Shown one piece after another: positions 1-9,252 of a stretch of 64,000 bases of DNA. Below the pieces are notes generated by a model. It was not told the origin of the DNA, ran no database searches, and saw only the letters and a program-made list of their open reading frames with translations. Each line of letters starts with the position of its first letter. Position 1 is the stretch's first letter. This DNA comes from Pseudomonas kermanshahensis (GTDB lineage: Bacteria; Pseudomonadota; Gammaproteobacteria; Pseudomonadales; Pseudomonadaceae), in the NCBI RefSeq assembly GCF_014269205.2, contig NZ_JABWRY020000001.1, forward strand, positions 4,092,001-4,156,000, in the 5' to 3' direction. Position numbers and translations under genes: made by a program.

Positions 1-1201
1 AGATCTTGTCCAAGCCTTCACGCTCGGCTTGCGCCTTCACCAGGCCCGAGCCCGGGACGACAATGGCCTGCTTGACGGTAGCGGCCACTTTGCGGCCCTT
101 GGCGATTTCGGCCGCGGCGCGCAAGTCTTCGATCCGCGAGTTGGTGCACGAGCCGATGAACACGCGGTCCAGCTGAATATCGGTGATCGCCTGGTTGGCG
201 GTCAGGCCCATGTACTTCAGGGCACGCTCGATCGAGCCCCGCTTGACCAGGTCAGCTTCGGCAGCTGGGTCCGGTACGCGCTGATCAACGGCCAACACCA
301 TCTCGGGCGATGTGCCCCAGCTGACCTGTGGCTTGATTTGCGCGGCATCCAGTTCGACCACGGTGTCGAACACGGCGTCTTCATCGGAGACGAGGTCTTT
401 CCACGACTCGACGGCTTGCTTCCATTGCTCGCCCTTCGGTGCATAGGGGCGGCCTTCGACATAGGCGACGGTGGTGGCATCGGTCGCCACCAGGCCCACG
501 CGGGCACCGGCTTCGATCGACATGTTGCAGATGGTCATGCGGCCTTCCATGGACAAGCCACGGATAGCGCTGCCGGCGAACTCCATGGCGTGGCCGTTGC
601 CACCCGCGGTGCCGATCTTGCCGATGACGGCGAGGACGATGTCCTTGGCAGTGACGCCTGCAGGCAATTCGCCTTCGACGCGCACCAGCATGTTCTTCAT
701 CTTCTTGGCGACCAGGCACTGGGTGGCGAGCACATGCTCGACCTCGGAGGTGCCGATGCCGTGGGCCAAGGCACCGAAAGCGCCGTGGGTGGACGTGTGC
801 GAGTCGCCGCAGACCACGGTCATGCCCGGCAAGGTGGCACCTTGCTCTGGGCTAATGACATGGACGATGCCCTGGCGCTCGTCATTCATCTTGAATTCGA
901 CGATGCCGTACTCGTCACAGTTCTCATCGAGGGTCTGCACCTGGAGGCGCGACACCTGGTCGACGATGGCGTCGATACCGCCCTTGCGCTCTGGCGTGGT
1001 CGGCACGTTGTGATCAGGGGTGGCGATGTTGGTATCGATACGCCATGGCTTGCGGTTCGCCAGGCGCAGGCCTTCGAAGGCCTGGGGCGACGTCACTTCG
1101 TGGATGATGTGGCGGTCGATATAGATCAAGGACGAGCCGTCATCACGGCGCTTGACCTCATGGGCTTCCCAGAGTTTGTCGTAGAGCGTTTTGCCAGCCA
1201 T
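1..1201 (-). CDS. leuC: 3-isopropylmalate dehydratase large subunit, partial
   Basis: Large subunit of isopropylmalate isomerase, which with LeuD interconverts 2- and 3-isopropylmalate in leucine synthesis in the cytoplasm. The reading frame begins at the ATG at 1201 ([11 protein letters not shown]...) and runs open off the left edge, giving about 400 of the usual 470 or so residues, so the C-terminus lies outside. Aconitase-family landmarks are visible: [14 protein letters not shown] near residue 130 and [13 protein letters not shown] near residue 350; the cysteine in GSCTNSR is the first ligand of the 4Fe-4S cluster. It is divergent from a LysR-type regulator 130 bp away. Established from family motifs; regulation by that neighbour is inference. 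Confidence 0.97.
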   Translation of the reverse strand, partial: MAGKTLYDKLWEAHEVKRRDDGSSLIYIDRHIIHEVTSPQAFEGLRLANRKPWRIDTNIATPDHNVPTTPERKGGIDAIVDQVSRLQVQTLDENCDEYGIVEFKMNDERQGIVHVISPEQGATLPGMTVVCGDSHTSTHGAFGALAHGIGTSEVEHVLATQCLVAKKMKNMLVRVEGELPAGVTAKDIVLAVIGKIGTAGGNGHAMEFAGSAIRGLSMEGRMTICNMSIEAGARVGLVATDATTVAYVEGRPYAPKGEQWKQAVESWKDLVSDEDAVFDTVVELDAAQIKPQVSWGTSPEMVLAVDQRVPDPAAEADLVKRGSIERALKYMGLTANQAITDIQLDRVFIGSCTNSRIEDLRAAAEIAKGRKVAATVKQAIVVPGSGLVKAQAEREGLDKI

Positions 1202-1298
1202 CAGACTGTTCCTCATCAGCGTCTTTCTATGCCAAAGACCCCTTGGCTTGTACGGACGATGCTATGGCGATAGATTGAATAACTCAAATTCATAATTT

Positions 1299-1313
1299 TT
1301 ATGCTTTGCATAA
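1299..1313. promoter_or_regulatory. candidate LysR-type operator between leuC and lysR
   Basis: The perfect palindrome TTATGCTTTGCATAA has 6-bp arms around TTT and contains the T-N11-A core expected of LysR-family binding sites. It lies 18 bp before the lysR start codon in the divergent leuC/lysR intergenic space, where an autoregulated LysR-type protein would be expected to bind. The function is inferred from symmetry and position. Confidence 0.45.
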
Positions 1314-1331
1314 CCACCAGGAATCTGAAAG

Positions 1332-2210
1332 ATGGATCTGGCCAACCTCAGCGCTTTTATCGCCATTGCCGAGACCGGCAGCTTCTCAGGGGCCGGCGAA
1401 CGCCTGCACCTGACCCAGCCCGCCATCAGCAAACGCATCGCCGGGCTTGAGCAGCAACTGGACGTGCGCCTGTTCGACCGCTTGGGGCGTGAAGTGACCC
1501 TGACCGAGGCCGGGCGGGCGCTGTTGCCGCGGGCCTATCAGATTCTCAACGTGCTTGATGATACCCGACGCGCGCTGACCAACTTGACCGGGGAAGTGAG
1601 TGGTCGGTTGACCCTGGCCACCAGCCACCATATCGGCTTGCACCGCTTGCCCCCGCTTTTACGGGCCTTTACTCGGCAATACCCTTCGGTGGCGTTGGAT
1701 ATTCAGTTCATGGACTCAGAAGCTGCCTACGACGAAATACTCCATGGCCGCGCTGAAATTGCCGTTATCACGCTGGCGCCAGAGCCCCACCACCTGATCA
1801 AGGCGATCCCGGTGTGGGACGACGCGCTGGACTTCGTGGCGGCCCCGGAACACCCGCTGGCCAACAACCACGCGGTCAGCCTGGCCGATGTCGCGCGCCA
1901 CCCGGCGGTCTTCCCGGGTGGTAATACCTTTACCCACCACATCGTCCAGCGCCTGTTCGAAAGCCAGGGCCTGACGCCGAACATCGCCATGAGCACCAAC
2001 TACCTGGAAACCATCAAAATGATGGTTTCCATTGGCCTGGCCTGGAGCGTGCTGCCGCGCACCATGCTCGATGATCAGGTTGCACCCATCGCTTTACCCG
2101 GCATACAGCTGTCGCGCCAGCTAGGCTACATTTTGCACACGGAGCGAACGCTATCGAATGCGGCGAGGGCCTTCATGGCCTTGCTCGACAGCCATGCAGG
2201 GTCCGCCTGA
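1332..2210 (+). CDS. LysR-family transcriptional regulator
   Basis: A 292-residue protein of standard LysR size. Residues 1-60 form the winged helix-turn-helix (MDLANLSAFIAIAETGSFSG, then LHLTQPAISKRIAGLEQQLDVRLFDR). Residues 90-290 form the periplasmic-binding-protein-like effector domain. It is divergent from leuC and downstream of a palindrome with the T-N11-A pattern, so control of leuCD and of itself is the natural hypothesis. The effector is unknown. Its stop codon lies about 60 bp before the next gene on the same strand. Confidence 0.93.
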   Translation: MDLANLSAFIAIAETGSFSGAGERLHLTQPAISKRIAGLEQQLDVRLFDRLGREVTLTEAGRALLPRAYQILNVLDDTRRALTNLTGEVSGRLTLATSHHIGLHRLPPLLRAFTRQYPSVALDIQFMDSEAAYDEILHGRAEIAVITLAPEPHHLIKAIPVWDDALDFVAAPEHPLANNHAVSLADVARHPAVFPGGNTFTHHIVQRLFESQGLTPNIAMSTNYLETIKMMVSIGLAWSVLPRTMLDDQVAPIALPGIQLSRQLGYILHTERTLSNAARAFMALLDSHAGSA

Positions 2211-2271
2211 CCGGTCGTCAGTACGGCATTTCCAACTCAAGGACTCGTCAAACGCCAAAGGTCTGGTACCA

Positions 2272-5200
2272 ATGCCCAAATCAGCAAACCGCTTTCCGCG
2301 CCTGCCGCGCATTCCTGCGGCCGACCCACAGGAATCCGAACAGGCCTGGCAAAACGCCCCGCAACTGCTCGCCGCGCTCAACGGCGCCCGCCTGGGGGCC
2401 TGGCTGTGGGACATCGAAACCGGCCGGGTCAGCTGGTCACGCGGTACCCAGGCGCTGTTCGGCTTCGACCCGCTACGCCCGCTGCCCAACGACATCGACT
2501 ACCTCGACCTGCTGCCCGAAGAAGACCGCGCACGCACCCGTCAGCTGTTCCAGGCGGTGGTCAACGGCGAGCCCGTGGAGCAAGCCATGCGCCACCGCAT
2601 CCGCTGGCCGGATGGCAGCCTGCACTGGCTGGAAATCAACGGCAGCCTGACCCACGACCGCCACGGCAGACCGCAGATGATCGGGGTCATCCGTGAGATC
2701 ACCCGCCAGCGCGAGCGCGAAACGGCGCTGATCAACTCGGAAAAACGCTTTGCCACGCTGTTTCACCTGAGCCCCAATGCGATCCTCCTGACCCGCCGCC
2801 ACGACGGCATGATCTTCGAGGTCAACCAGCATTTCGAAGACATGTTCGGCTGGCCAGGCAACCAAGTGATTGGCAAGACCAGCCTGGAGCTGGGCCTGTG
2901 GGTGCACCCCGAGCAGCGCCCGCAACTGCTGGACGCTACCCGCGCCAGCGGAGGCCCACTGATCATGGAAGTGCAGTTCCGGGCCAGCAACGACAAGGTG
3001 CACGACGGCATCCTCTGCACCCAGGCCATCGAACTGGAGGGGGTGACATTTTTGCTCAGCACCTTCGTCGACACTACCGAACGCAAGCGTGCCGAACAGG
3101 CCCTCAAGGACAGCCAGGAACGCCTCGACCTGGCCCTGGACTCAGCCCAGCTGGGTACCTGGGACTGGCACATCCCCAGCGGCATGCTCTACGGCTCGGC
3201 CCGTGCCGCGCAGCTACACGGGCTGGACCCGATCCCCTTCCACGAATCGTTCGATGCCTTTTTCGAGGGCGTACCGGAGGAAGAGCGCAATGTCATGCGC
3301 CAAGCCTACCGCAGCCTGCGCGAAGGGCCTGCGGGCAATTACCAGATCACTTACCGCGTGCAGCTGGAGAACGGCGCGTCACGCTATATCGAAAGCCGCG
3401 CACGGCTGTACCGGGACGACCAAGGCAACCCCTTGCGCATGGCCGGCACCCTGCTGGACATCACCGACCAGGTCGAGCGCGAGCAACGCCTCAGCGCCTC
3501 GGAAGAAAAGTTCGCCAGCCTGTTCCAGGTCAGCCCTGACCCCATCTGCGTGACCCGCCAGGACACCGGCCAGTTCATCGAGATCAACCCGGCCTTTACC
3601 CAGACGTTCGGCTGGAGCGCCGACCAGGTAATCGGTCGCACCGCCGAGGAAATCGGCCTGTGGGCTGAGTCCATCGAACGTGCGCAACGCATCGAGCGGG
3701 TGATCCGCGAACAGGCCCTGAGCAACGTTGCGGTGGTGGTCAACCACCGCAACGGCGTGCCCTTGACCTGCGTGATATCCAGCTGCCTGATCAGCGTCGA
3801 TGACCAACCCTGCAGCGTCACCACCCTGCGCGACATTACCCAGCAGCAACGGGCCGAGGCGGCGCTGAAATCCAGCGAAGAGAAGTTCGCCAAGGCCTTC
3901 CACTCCAGCCCTGATGCCATCACCATCACCGAGCGCTACAGCGGCCGCTACCTGGAAATCAACGATGGTTTCTGCCGGCTCACCGGCTACAGCGCGGCCG
4001 AAGTGGTCGGGCGCAGCGTGTATGAGTTGGGCATCTGGGCCGATGACAAGCAGCGCAGCGCCCTGCTCGCCGAGCTCAAAGAGCGTGGCCGGGTGCACCA
4101 TCGGGAGATGCTCGGGCGCAACAAACGCGGCGACATCCTCACCGTCGAAGTGTCGGTGGAACCGATCACCCTCAACGAGACCGACTGCCTGCTGCTGACC
4201 GCCCGCGATGTCAGCCAACTGAAAAATGCCCAGGCGCAGATCCGCCACCTGGCGTACCACGACCCGCTGACCAACCTGCCCAACCGCGCCCTGCTGATGG
4301 ACCGCCTGAGCCAGCAGATCGCCCTGCTCAAGCGCCACAACCTGCGTGGCGCGCTGCTGTTCCTTGACCTCGACCACTTCAAGCACATCAACGACTCCTT
4401 GGGCCACCCGGTAGGCGATACGGTACTGAAGATCATCACCGCGCGCCTGGAGGCCAGCGTGCGCCTGGAAGACACCGTGGCGCGGCTGGGGGGCGATGAA
4501 TTCGTGGTGCTGCTCAGCGGCCTGGAAGGCAGCCGCGAACAGGTCGAAAGCAAAGTGCGCGAGCTGGCCGATACCCTGCGCGAACTGCTGGCCGAACCGA
4601 TGTCGCTGGATGGCCAGCGCCTGCAAGTAACCCCCAGCATCGGCGTGGCGTTGATCCCCGACCACGGCACCACCCCCGCCGACCTGCTCAAGCGTGCCGA
4701 TATCGCCCTGTACCGGGCCAAGGACTCCGGGCGCAATACCACCCAGTTGTTCCACACCACCATGCAAAAGGCTGCCAGCGAGCGCCTGCGCATGGAAAAC
4801 GACCTGCGCCTGGCGCTCGCACGGGGTGAGCTGGCCTTGCACTTCCAGCCCCAGGTGGATGCCCGCGACAACCGTATTGTCGGTGCCGAAGTGCTACTGC
4901 GCTGGCACCACCCGCAGCTCGGCCAGCAGCCACCGGCGCAGTTCATTCAGGTACTGGAAGAAAGCGGCCTGATCCTGGAAGTAGGCAGCTGGATCCTCGA
5001 CGAAGCCTGCGATGCCTGCGCGCGCATGCTCACGGACGGGTTGATCGACGCTGATGATTTCAGCCTGTGCGTAAACATCAGCCCGCGGCAGTTCCGCCAA
5101 AACGATTTCGTCGGGCGGGTGCTGCGCAGCCTGGACGACTACCGCTTGCCACGGCGGATGCTGAAGCTGGAAATCACCGAAGGCATCGTCATCCAGAACC

Positions 5201-5568
5201 TGGAAGACACCATCAGCAAGATGCGCGAACTGAAGCGTTACGGGGTGAGTTTTGCCATGGACGACTTCGGCACGGGCTATTCGTCACTGACCTACCTCAA
5301 GCGCTTGCCGGTGGATGCACTGAAGATCGACCAGACCTTCGTGCGCGACGCACCGATAGACCCTAACGACGCCGAGATCGTCCGCGCCATCGTCGCCATG
5401 GCCCACAGCCTGGACCTGGCGGTGATTGCCGAAGGGGTGGAGCTGACCGAGCAACTGGAGTTTCTGGAGAAACTGGGCTGCCACTTGTATCAAGGGTACC
5501 TGCACAGCCGGCCACTGCCGTTGCACGAATTCCGGCAGATGCTACTGGAAGCACCTGCGGATTACTGA
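2272..5568 (+). CDS. multi-PAS GGDEF-EAL c-di-GMP signalling protein
   Basis: A 1098-residue protein with five successive PAS/PAC units (about 35-145, 155-270, 280-400, 410-525 and 530-650), a GGDEF domain (about 665-830) and an EAL domain (about 850-1090). The cyclase motif GGDEF is intact at residues 740-744, and an RLED inhibitory I-site sits five residues before it. The EAL signature reads EVL at 873-875, but the later DDFGTGYSS and the KIDQTFV and EGVE motifs are present, so phosphodiesterase activity is possible. No transmembrane segment is evident, so it should be cytosolic. I chose the ATG at 2272 because a longer in-frame start at 2158 would overlap lysR; an AAAGG lies upstream. Confidence 0.93.
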   Translation: MPKSANRFPRLPRIPAADPQESEQAWQNAPQLLAALNGARLGAWLWDIETGRVSWSRGTQALFGFDPLRPLPNDIDYLDLLPEEDRARTRQLFQAVVNGEPVEQAMRHRIRWPDGSLHWLEINGSLTHDRHGRPQMIGVIREITRQRERETALINSEKRFATLFHLSPNAILLTRRHDGMIFEVNQHFEDMFGWPGNQVIGKTSLELGLWVHPEQRPQLLDATRASGGPLIMEVQFRASNDKVHDGILCTQAIELEGVTFLLSTFVDTTERKRAEQALKDSQERLDLALDSAQLGTWDWHIPSGMLYGSARAAQLHGLDPIPFHESFDAFFEGVPEEERNVMRQAYRSLREGPAGNYQITYRVQLENGASRYIESRARLYRDDQGNPLRMAGTLLDITDQVEREQRLSASEEKFASLFQVSPDPICVTRQDTGQFIEINPAFTQTFGWSADQVIGRTAEEIGLWAESIERAQRIERVIREQALSNVAVVVNHRNGVPLTCVISSCLISVDDQPCSVTTLRDITQQQRAEAALKSSEEKFAKAFHSSPDAITITERYSGRYLEINDGFCRLTGYSAAEVVGRSVYELGIWADDKQRSALLAELKERGRVHHREMLGRNKRGDILTVEVSVEPITLNETDCLLLTARDVSQLKNAQAQIRHLAYHDPLTNLPNRALLMDRLSQQIALLKRHNLRGALLFLDLDHFKHINDSLGHPVGDTVLKIITARLEASVRLEDTVARLGGDEFVVLLSGLEGSREQVESKVRELADTLRELLAEPMSLDGQRLQVTPSIGVALIPDHGTTPADLLKRADIALYRAKDSGRNTTQLFHTTMQKAASERLRMENDLRLALARGELALHFQPQVDARDNRIVGAEVLLRWHHPQLGQQPPAQFIQVLEESGLILEVGSWILDEACDACARMLTDGLIDADDFSLCVNISPRQFRQNDFVGRVLRSLDDYRLPRRMLKLEITEGIVIQNLEDTISKMRELKRYGVSFAMDDFGTGYSSLTYLKRLPVDALKIDQTFVRDAPIDPNDAEIVRAIVAMAHSLDLAVIAEGVELTEQLEFLEKLGCHLYQGYLHSRPLPLHEFRQMLLEAPADY

Positions 5569-5586
5569 CTGCCCGCACGCAAAAAA

Positions 5587-5609
5587 GGGCACCCGAAGGT
5601 GCCCTTTTT
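5587..5609. terminator. bidirectional intrinsic terminator
   Basis: A 7-bp stem (GGGCACC/GGTGCCC) with a CGAA loop is followed by TTTTT on the right and preceded by A-tract on the left. It separates the convergent GGDEF-EAL gene and the small heat-shock gene and can serve both strands. Confidence 0.88.
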
Positions 5610-5624
5610 GTCACAGCCTTACAC

Positions 5625-6068
5625 TTAGTTCAGCGCTGGCTTGTCGCCATTGATCGGGATGCGTTTGGCCTTGGCTTCTTCAGGCACGATGCGCAGCAGG
5701 TCGATGCTGAGCAAGCCATTGGCCAGGCCCGCAGCCTTGACCTCGATGTGGTCGGCCAGGCGGAACGACAGCTTGAAGGCGCGCTGGGCGATGCCCTGAT
5801 GCAGGTAGGTCACTTCAGCGGCGCTGTTGTCGCGCTTGCCACCGGAGACGGTCAGGACACCTTTTTCGACTTGCAGGTCGAGGTCCTGCTCCTGGAAACC
5901 GGCTGCGGCAACCACGATGCGGTAGTGGTCTTCGCCATGTTTTTCCACGTTGTAGGGCGGGTAGCTGCTACCGGCCTCGTTACGTGCCGCGGATTCGAAC
6001 AGGTCGTTGAAACGGTCGAAACCAACGGAATGGCGGAACAGTGGAGCGAGAGAGAAAGCGGTAGTCAT
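5625..6068 (-). CDS. ibpA: small heat-shock protein (Hsp20/IbpA family)
   Basis: An ATP-independent holdase chaperone of 147 residues. The alpha-crystallin domain occupies about residues 35-130 (YRIVVAAAGFQEQDLDLQVE, then GIAQRAFKLSFRLADHIEV), and a short C-terminal tail carries the family I-x-I type end (KRIPING). Two in-frame ATGs are possible, at 6074 and 6068. I prefer 6068 because the AGGAG at 6078-6082 is 9 nt from it but only 3 nt from 6074. It has a sigma32-like promoter and a leader resembling a ROSE thermometer, which fits heat induction. It is convergent with the GGDEF-EAL gene. Confidence 0.93.
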   Translation of the reverse strand: MTTAFSLAPLFRHSVGFDRFNDLFESAARNEAGSSYPPYNVEKHGEDHYRIVVAAAGFQEQDLDLQVEKGVLTVSGGKRDNSAAEVTYLHQGIAQRAFKLSFRLADHIEVKAAGLANGLLSIDLLRIVPEEAKAKRIPINGDKPALN

Positions 6069-6074
6069 GGTCAT

Positions 6075-6130
6075 AAACTCCTGAGATTCAGCAAGTAAGT
6101 CACTGCGCGACCCGAGTTCGGCATCGCGTA
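6075..6130 (-). promoter_or_regulatory. candidate ROSE-type RNA thermometer in the ibpA leader
   Basis: In the leader the sequence TTGCT (from 6094-6090) lies just before the Shine-Dalgarno AGGAG (6082-6078). This is the U(U/C)GCU-against-SD pairing typical of ROSE thermometers that melt on heating, a class known upstream of Pseudomonas small heat-shock genes. The full multi-stem fold was not computed. Confidence 0.55.
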
Positions 6131-6136
6131 CTCAAA

Positions 6137-6164
6137 AGATAAGGTCGGTGAAATGGCTTTCAAG
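6137..6164 (-). promoter_or_regulatory. sigma32-type heat-shock promoter of ibpA
   Basis: Reading leftward, CTTGAAA (6164-6158) is followed after 13 nt by CCTTATCT (6144-6137). This closely matches the RpoH consensus CTTGAAA-N11-15-CCCCATnT. It lies about 70 bp before the chosen start codon. Confidence 0.8.
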
Positions 6165-6214
6165 AGGGACCACGAAAATTTTTTTGAGCGGGTTTGCGTT
6201 CCAACACAACCGGT

Positions 6215-6306
6215 GTAGGAGCAGCCTTGCGCTGCGAAGGGGCCAGTGCTCGCAACGAGAAGTCACTGGAGCCGCCGGCCTCTTCGCAGCACAAGGCTGC
6301 TCCTAC
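6215..6306. repeat. REP pair (inverted)
   Basis: Two REP units in inverted orientation, GTAGGAGCAGCCTTGCGCTG and its partner ending GGCTGCTCCTAC, flank about 40 bp. The same core recurs at least seven times in the window, always between genes. It lies between ibpA and dusC. Confidence 0.85.
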
Positions 6307-6330
6307 CGTGAATCGGGCAGTTCCCCGTGA

Positions 6331-7302
6331 TCAGGCAACACACGCCTCGAACGCCTGCACCTCACCCCCCAACAACCGGCTGATCCGCGCGCAATCATCT
6401 TCGCGACGCAGCTCGGCAAACAGCACGACCGCTTCCGGATAACTGCGGGTCAGCATCGCCAACCACTGCTTCATCCGCCCCGGCGCATAGCGCGGCGACA
6501 GCTTGGCCTGGGCCTGGCGCCAGAACTCGCGCAGCAGCGGCAGCAGGTCGTCCCAGCTCATCGGCTGGTAGTCGCGCCCCTCGCGGGCAGCGGCAATCTG
6601 TACGCCCAAGTCGGGCCGCGACACCAGCCCACGCCCCAACATGATGTGTTCGGCACCACTGACTTCACGGCAGCGGCGCCAGTCGTCCACGGTCCAGATT
6701 TCGCCATTGGCGAACACCGGCACCTTGACCACATCCTGCACCCGCGCCACCCACTCCCAGTGAGCGGGCGGCTTGTAGCCCTCGACCTTGGTGCGGGCGT
6801 GCACCACCAGATGCGCCGAACCGCCTTCGGCCAGGGCCGTGGCGCAGTCCAGCGCGCCATCGGGGCTGTCGAAGCCCAGGCGCATCTTCGCCGTCACCGG
6901 GATATGCGCCGGCACCGCACGGCGCACTTCGCGGACGATGGCGTGCAGCAGTTCTGGCTCCTTGAGCAGCACCGCGCCGCCGCGCGACTTGTTCACGGTC
7001 TTGGCTGGGCAACCGAAGTTCAGGTCGATTACTGGTGCGCCCAGCTCACAGGCCAGCGCTGCGTTCTCGGCCAGGCAGACCGGGTCGGAGCCCAGCAGTT
7101 GCACACGCATCGGCACCCCGGCCGCGGTCCGCGCGCCTTGGCGCAATTCAGGCGCCAGCTTGTCGAACGAGGATGGCGGCAGCAGGCGGTCGCACACGCG
7201 GATGAACTCGGTGACGCACCAATCGATGCCACCCACTCGGGTCAGGACGTCGCGCAGGATGTTGTCGACCAGCCCCTCCATGGGGGCCAGGGCAATTTGC
7301 AT
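6331..7302 (-). CDS. dusC: tRNA-dihydrouridine(16) synthase
   Basis: A flavin-dependent enzyme that reduces uridine in the tRNA D-loop. At 323 residues it has the family length. The FMN TIM barrel spans about residues 1-240: [14 protein letters not shown] at the start, [16 protein letters not shown] near residue 95 with the catalytic cysteine, and an [12 protein letters not shown] segment later. The C-terminal helical tRNA-binding domain follows. The long PxMxG-like start and NKSRGGA favour the DusC subgroup over DusA or DusB. It is last in a leftward series with the thioesterase, hydrolase and TetR genes, 51 bp after the thioesterase gene. Confidence 0.93.
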   Translation of the reverse strand: MQIALAPMEGLVDNILRDVLTRVGGIDWCVTEFIRVCDRLLPPSSFDKLAPELRQGARTAAGVPMRVQLLGSDPVCLAENAALACELGAPVIDLNFGCPAKTVNKSRGGAVLLKEPELLHAIVREVRRAVPAHIPVTAKMRLGFDSPDGALDCATALAEGGSAHLVVHARTKVEGYKPPAHWEWVARVQDVVKVPVFANGEIWTVDDWRRCREVSGAEHIMLGRGLVSRPDLGVQIAAAREGRDYQPMSWDDLLPLLREFWRQAQAKLSPRYAPGRMKQWLAMLTRSYPEAVVLFAELRREDDCARISRLLGGEVQAFEACVA

Positions 7303-7353
7303 GTGTGGGTCTCGGCGGGAAAAGGCGGCAGTCTAACAAAAAACCACAGCCCT

Positions 7354-7788
7354 TCAGGCACCGATCAGCGCTTGGCCGTAACCCTCGATGAACTCTGCAG
7401 GCATGCGCTTGGGCTTGCCGCTGGACAATTCGATACAGGCGAAGGTGGTCTGCGCCCGCAGCAGGGTCGCGCCATCACGCGGGCGCTTGAGTTGGAAGCG
7501 GCGGGTCATGCGCAGGCGTTGATCCCAGTCGATGATCCAGGTCGCCAGCTGCAGTTCGTCATCTTCATAGCCCGCGGCCAGGTAATCGATTTCGTGGCGC
7601 ACCACCGCCATGGCCCGGTCCAGGCGGCGGTACTCGGCAAGGTCTAGGCCAAGGCGCTGAGAGTGGCGCCAGGCGCAGCGTTCGAGCCACGTGACATAGG
7701 TGGCATTGTTGGCGTGGCCGAGGCCGTCGATGTCCTCGCTGCCGACACGCAGGTCGATGATGAAGGGTGTTGCCAAGTCCCAGCTCAT
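7354..7788 (-). CDS. acyl-CoA thioesterase, YbgC/FadM-like hotdog protein
   Basis: A 144-residue hotdog-fold protein that probably hydrolyses acyl-CoA thioesters. The conserved segment is DIDGLGHANNATYVTWLERCAW near residues 18-37, where DxxGHxNNxxY is the 4-hydroxybenzoyl-CoA thioesterase signature and the first Asp is catalytic. The start is the ATG at 7788, with AGGAG 6 nt upstream (GTTATTAGGAGCGTGC). A longer in-frame extension reaching into the next gene was discarded. The natural substrate is not readable from sequence. Confidence 0.88.
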   Translation of the reverse strand: MSWDLATPFIIDLRVGSEDIDGLGHANNATYVTWLERCAWRHSQRLGLDLAEYRRLDRAMAVVRHEIDYLAAGYEDDELQLATWIIDWDQRLRMTRRFQLKRPRDGATLLRAQTTFACIELSSGKPKRMPAEFIEGYGQALIGA

Positions 7789-7837
7789 GCACGCTCCTAA
7801 TAACAAAAACACAACTGAAAGCCAGTGTAACGGATGC

Positions 7838-8671
7838 TCAGGCCGTTTGCCGGGCCGGCGCGCTGGCCCGTGCAAGCAATTCGAGCACCGCCTCGCCCAG
7901 ACGTGGGTCGGCCAGCACTCGCTGGTGCCCGCCCTCCTCCAGCAGCAGCAAGCGGCTGTCGAACCAGGCCTTGTGGATGATACGGGCCTCATCGACAGCC
8001 ACCAGGCCATCGTCAGCCGCATGTACCACCAAGCCTGGCAGTTCCAGCTGGTAACCACTGACATCCAGGCGCGTGATCTGCATCCCCACATCCCGCTCCA
8101 CTTGGCGTATGAATGCGGCCCGTGCGCGCGCCGGCAACCCCAGGCGATGCGCGAAGCCGCGCAACACGCCAAGCAACCGGGCGGGTGCAGCGATGCTCAC
8201 TGCCGCCTCCGCGCGCAGCCCCATCTGCAACGCCAGCAACACACTGGCTCCACCCATGGAGTGGCCTATCACCGCGCGCAACGGCGGCAGCTCGGCAGCC
8301 GCTTCCAGCAGTGCGCGGGCGAACAACACCACGTGAGCTTGATGGCCTGGAGAGCGACCATGTGCCGGCCCCTCCAACGACACCACTGTATGCCCGGCCT
8401 GGACCAGGGCCTCGATCAACGCGGCAAACTGGGTGGGGCGCCCTTCCCAGCCGTGCATCAGCAATACTGTCGGCCCCTTGCCCCAACGCAACGCCGACAG
8501 CCCGAAGCGCAGGGTGATGCGCTCGGCCTTGGCCAGCAGCGGCAACTCCCACGCTTTTGGGGGCAATGTACGTGGGGTCATGAATGCCCGGCGCATTTTG
8601 CCGGCCACATGCTCAGGGGCCAGGTGGCCGAGGGTGCCATTGACGCCACGAATCCAGCTCAGGGTAGTCAT
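7838..8671 (-). CDS. alpha/beta-fold hydrolase
   Basis: A 277-residue serine hydrolase of unknown substrate. The oxyanion-hole motif VLLMHGWEG is near residue 70, the nucleophile elbow GHSMGG near residue 136, an acid-containing strand VVHAADDGLV near residue 212, and a late histidine (EEGGHQRVLAD) near residue 248 completes a plausible Ser-Asp-His triad. No signal peptide is seen. It lies 25 bp downstream of the TetR gene and 49 bp before the thioesterase gene, so it is probably co-transcribed with them. Confidence 0.88.
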   Translation of the reverse strand: MTTLSWIRGVNGTLGHLAPEHVAGKMRRAFMTPRTLPPKAWELPLLAKAERITLRFGLSALRWGKGPTVLLMHGWEGRPTQFAALIEALVQAGHTVVSLEGPAHGRSPGHQAHVVLFARALLEAAAELPPLRAVIGHSMGGASVLLALQMGLRAEAAVSIAAPARLLGVLRGFAHRLGLPARARAAFIRQVERDVGMQITRLDVSGYQLELPGLVVHAADDGLVAVDEARIIHKAWFDSRLLLLEEGGHQRVLADPRLGEAVLELLARASAPARQTA

Positions 8672-8696
8672 CGCCTTGCTCCAGCATTGTGGTTAT

Positions 8697-9236
8697 TCAG
8701 ATCACCGCCGACTTGGCGGCACGCAATACACGGTCAGAAAGCTCGCCAGTGCCCAAGGCGCGCGCCAGGGCCAGGCCACCGACCATCAGCGCCAGGTCGG
8801 CCAGTGCTTTGTCGATGTCTTCGGGGCGATCGACCATTTTCGCGGTCATCAGCTCGATGTGCTCGGCGAGCACCTCGCGGAACACCTCTGGCAGGCGCTG
8901 CATTTCGCCCAGGGCGTTGGGCAGCGGGCACGCATGCACTTGCGCGTCGCGGTGCTTGCGCGAAAGGTAGAACGCGGTCACCAACGCCCGGCGCGCCTCG
9001 CCGTCCAGGCTGGGGTCGACCTGCGCCAGCAAGTCCCGCCGTTCGCCCAATAACTGGCGAAACGCCTCCAGCATGAGTTCGTCCTTGCTCTCGAAATGGG
9101 CATAGAACCCGCCTACCGTCAGGCCTGCAGCCCCCATGACCTGGCTGACGCTTGGCTCAGCGGGCCCCTGCTGAATCAAGGCACTGCGCGCAGCTTCGAG
9201 AATCCGTTCGCGGGTTTTGCTCTTTTTGTCGTTCAT
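8697..9236 (-). CDS. TetR/AcrR-family transcriptional regulator
   Basis: A 179-residue repressor. The N-terminal helix-turn-helix covers about residues 5-50 (TRERILEAARSALIQQGP, then SVSQVMGAAGLTVGGFYAHF). The rest is the ligand-binding helical domain; the wording CPLPNALGEM resembles TetR proteins near lipid or aldehyde metabolism genes. I chose ATG 9236 over GTG 9242 because GAGGT lies a good distance upstream. A near-perfect palindrome 16 bp before the start is a likely operator. It probably controls itself and the downstream hydrolase-thioesterase genes. Confidence 0.9.
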   Translation of the reverse strand: MNDKKSKTRERILEAARSALIQQGPAEPSVSQVMGAAGLTVGGFYAHFESKDELMLEAFRQLLGERRDLLAQVDPSLDGEARRALVTAFYLSRKHRDAQVHACPLPNALGEMQRLPEVFREVLAEHIELMTAKMVDRPEDIDKALADLALMVGGLALARALGTGELSDRVLRAAKSAVI

Positions 9237-9252
9237 GGCCACCTCGAATATT

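Noticed and set aside
29..1273. A plus-strand frame at the left edge
   Set aside because: It is the reverse of leuC, which is recognisable by its aconitase-family motifs.
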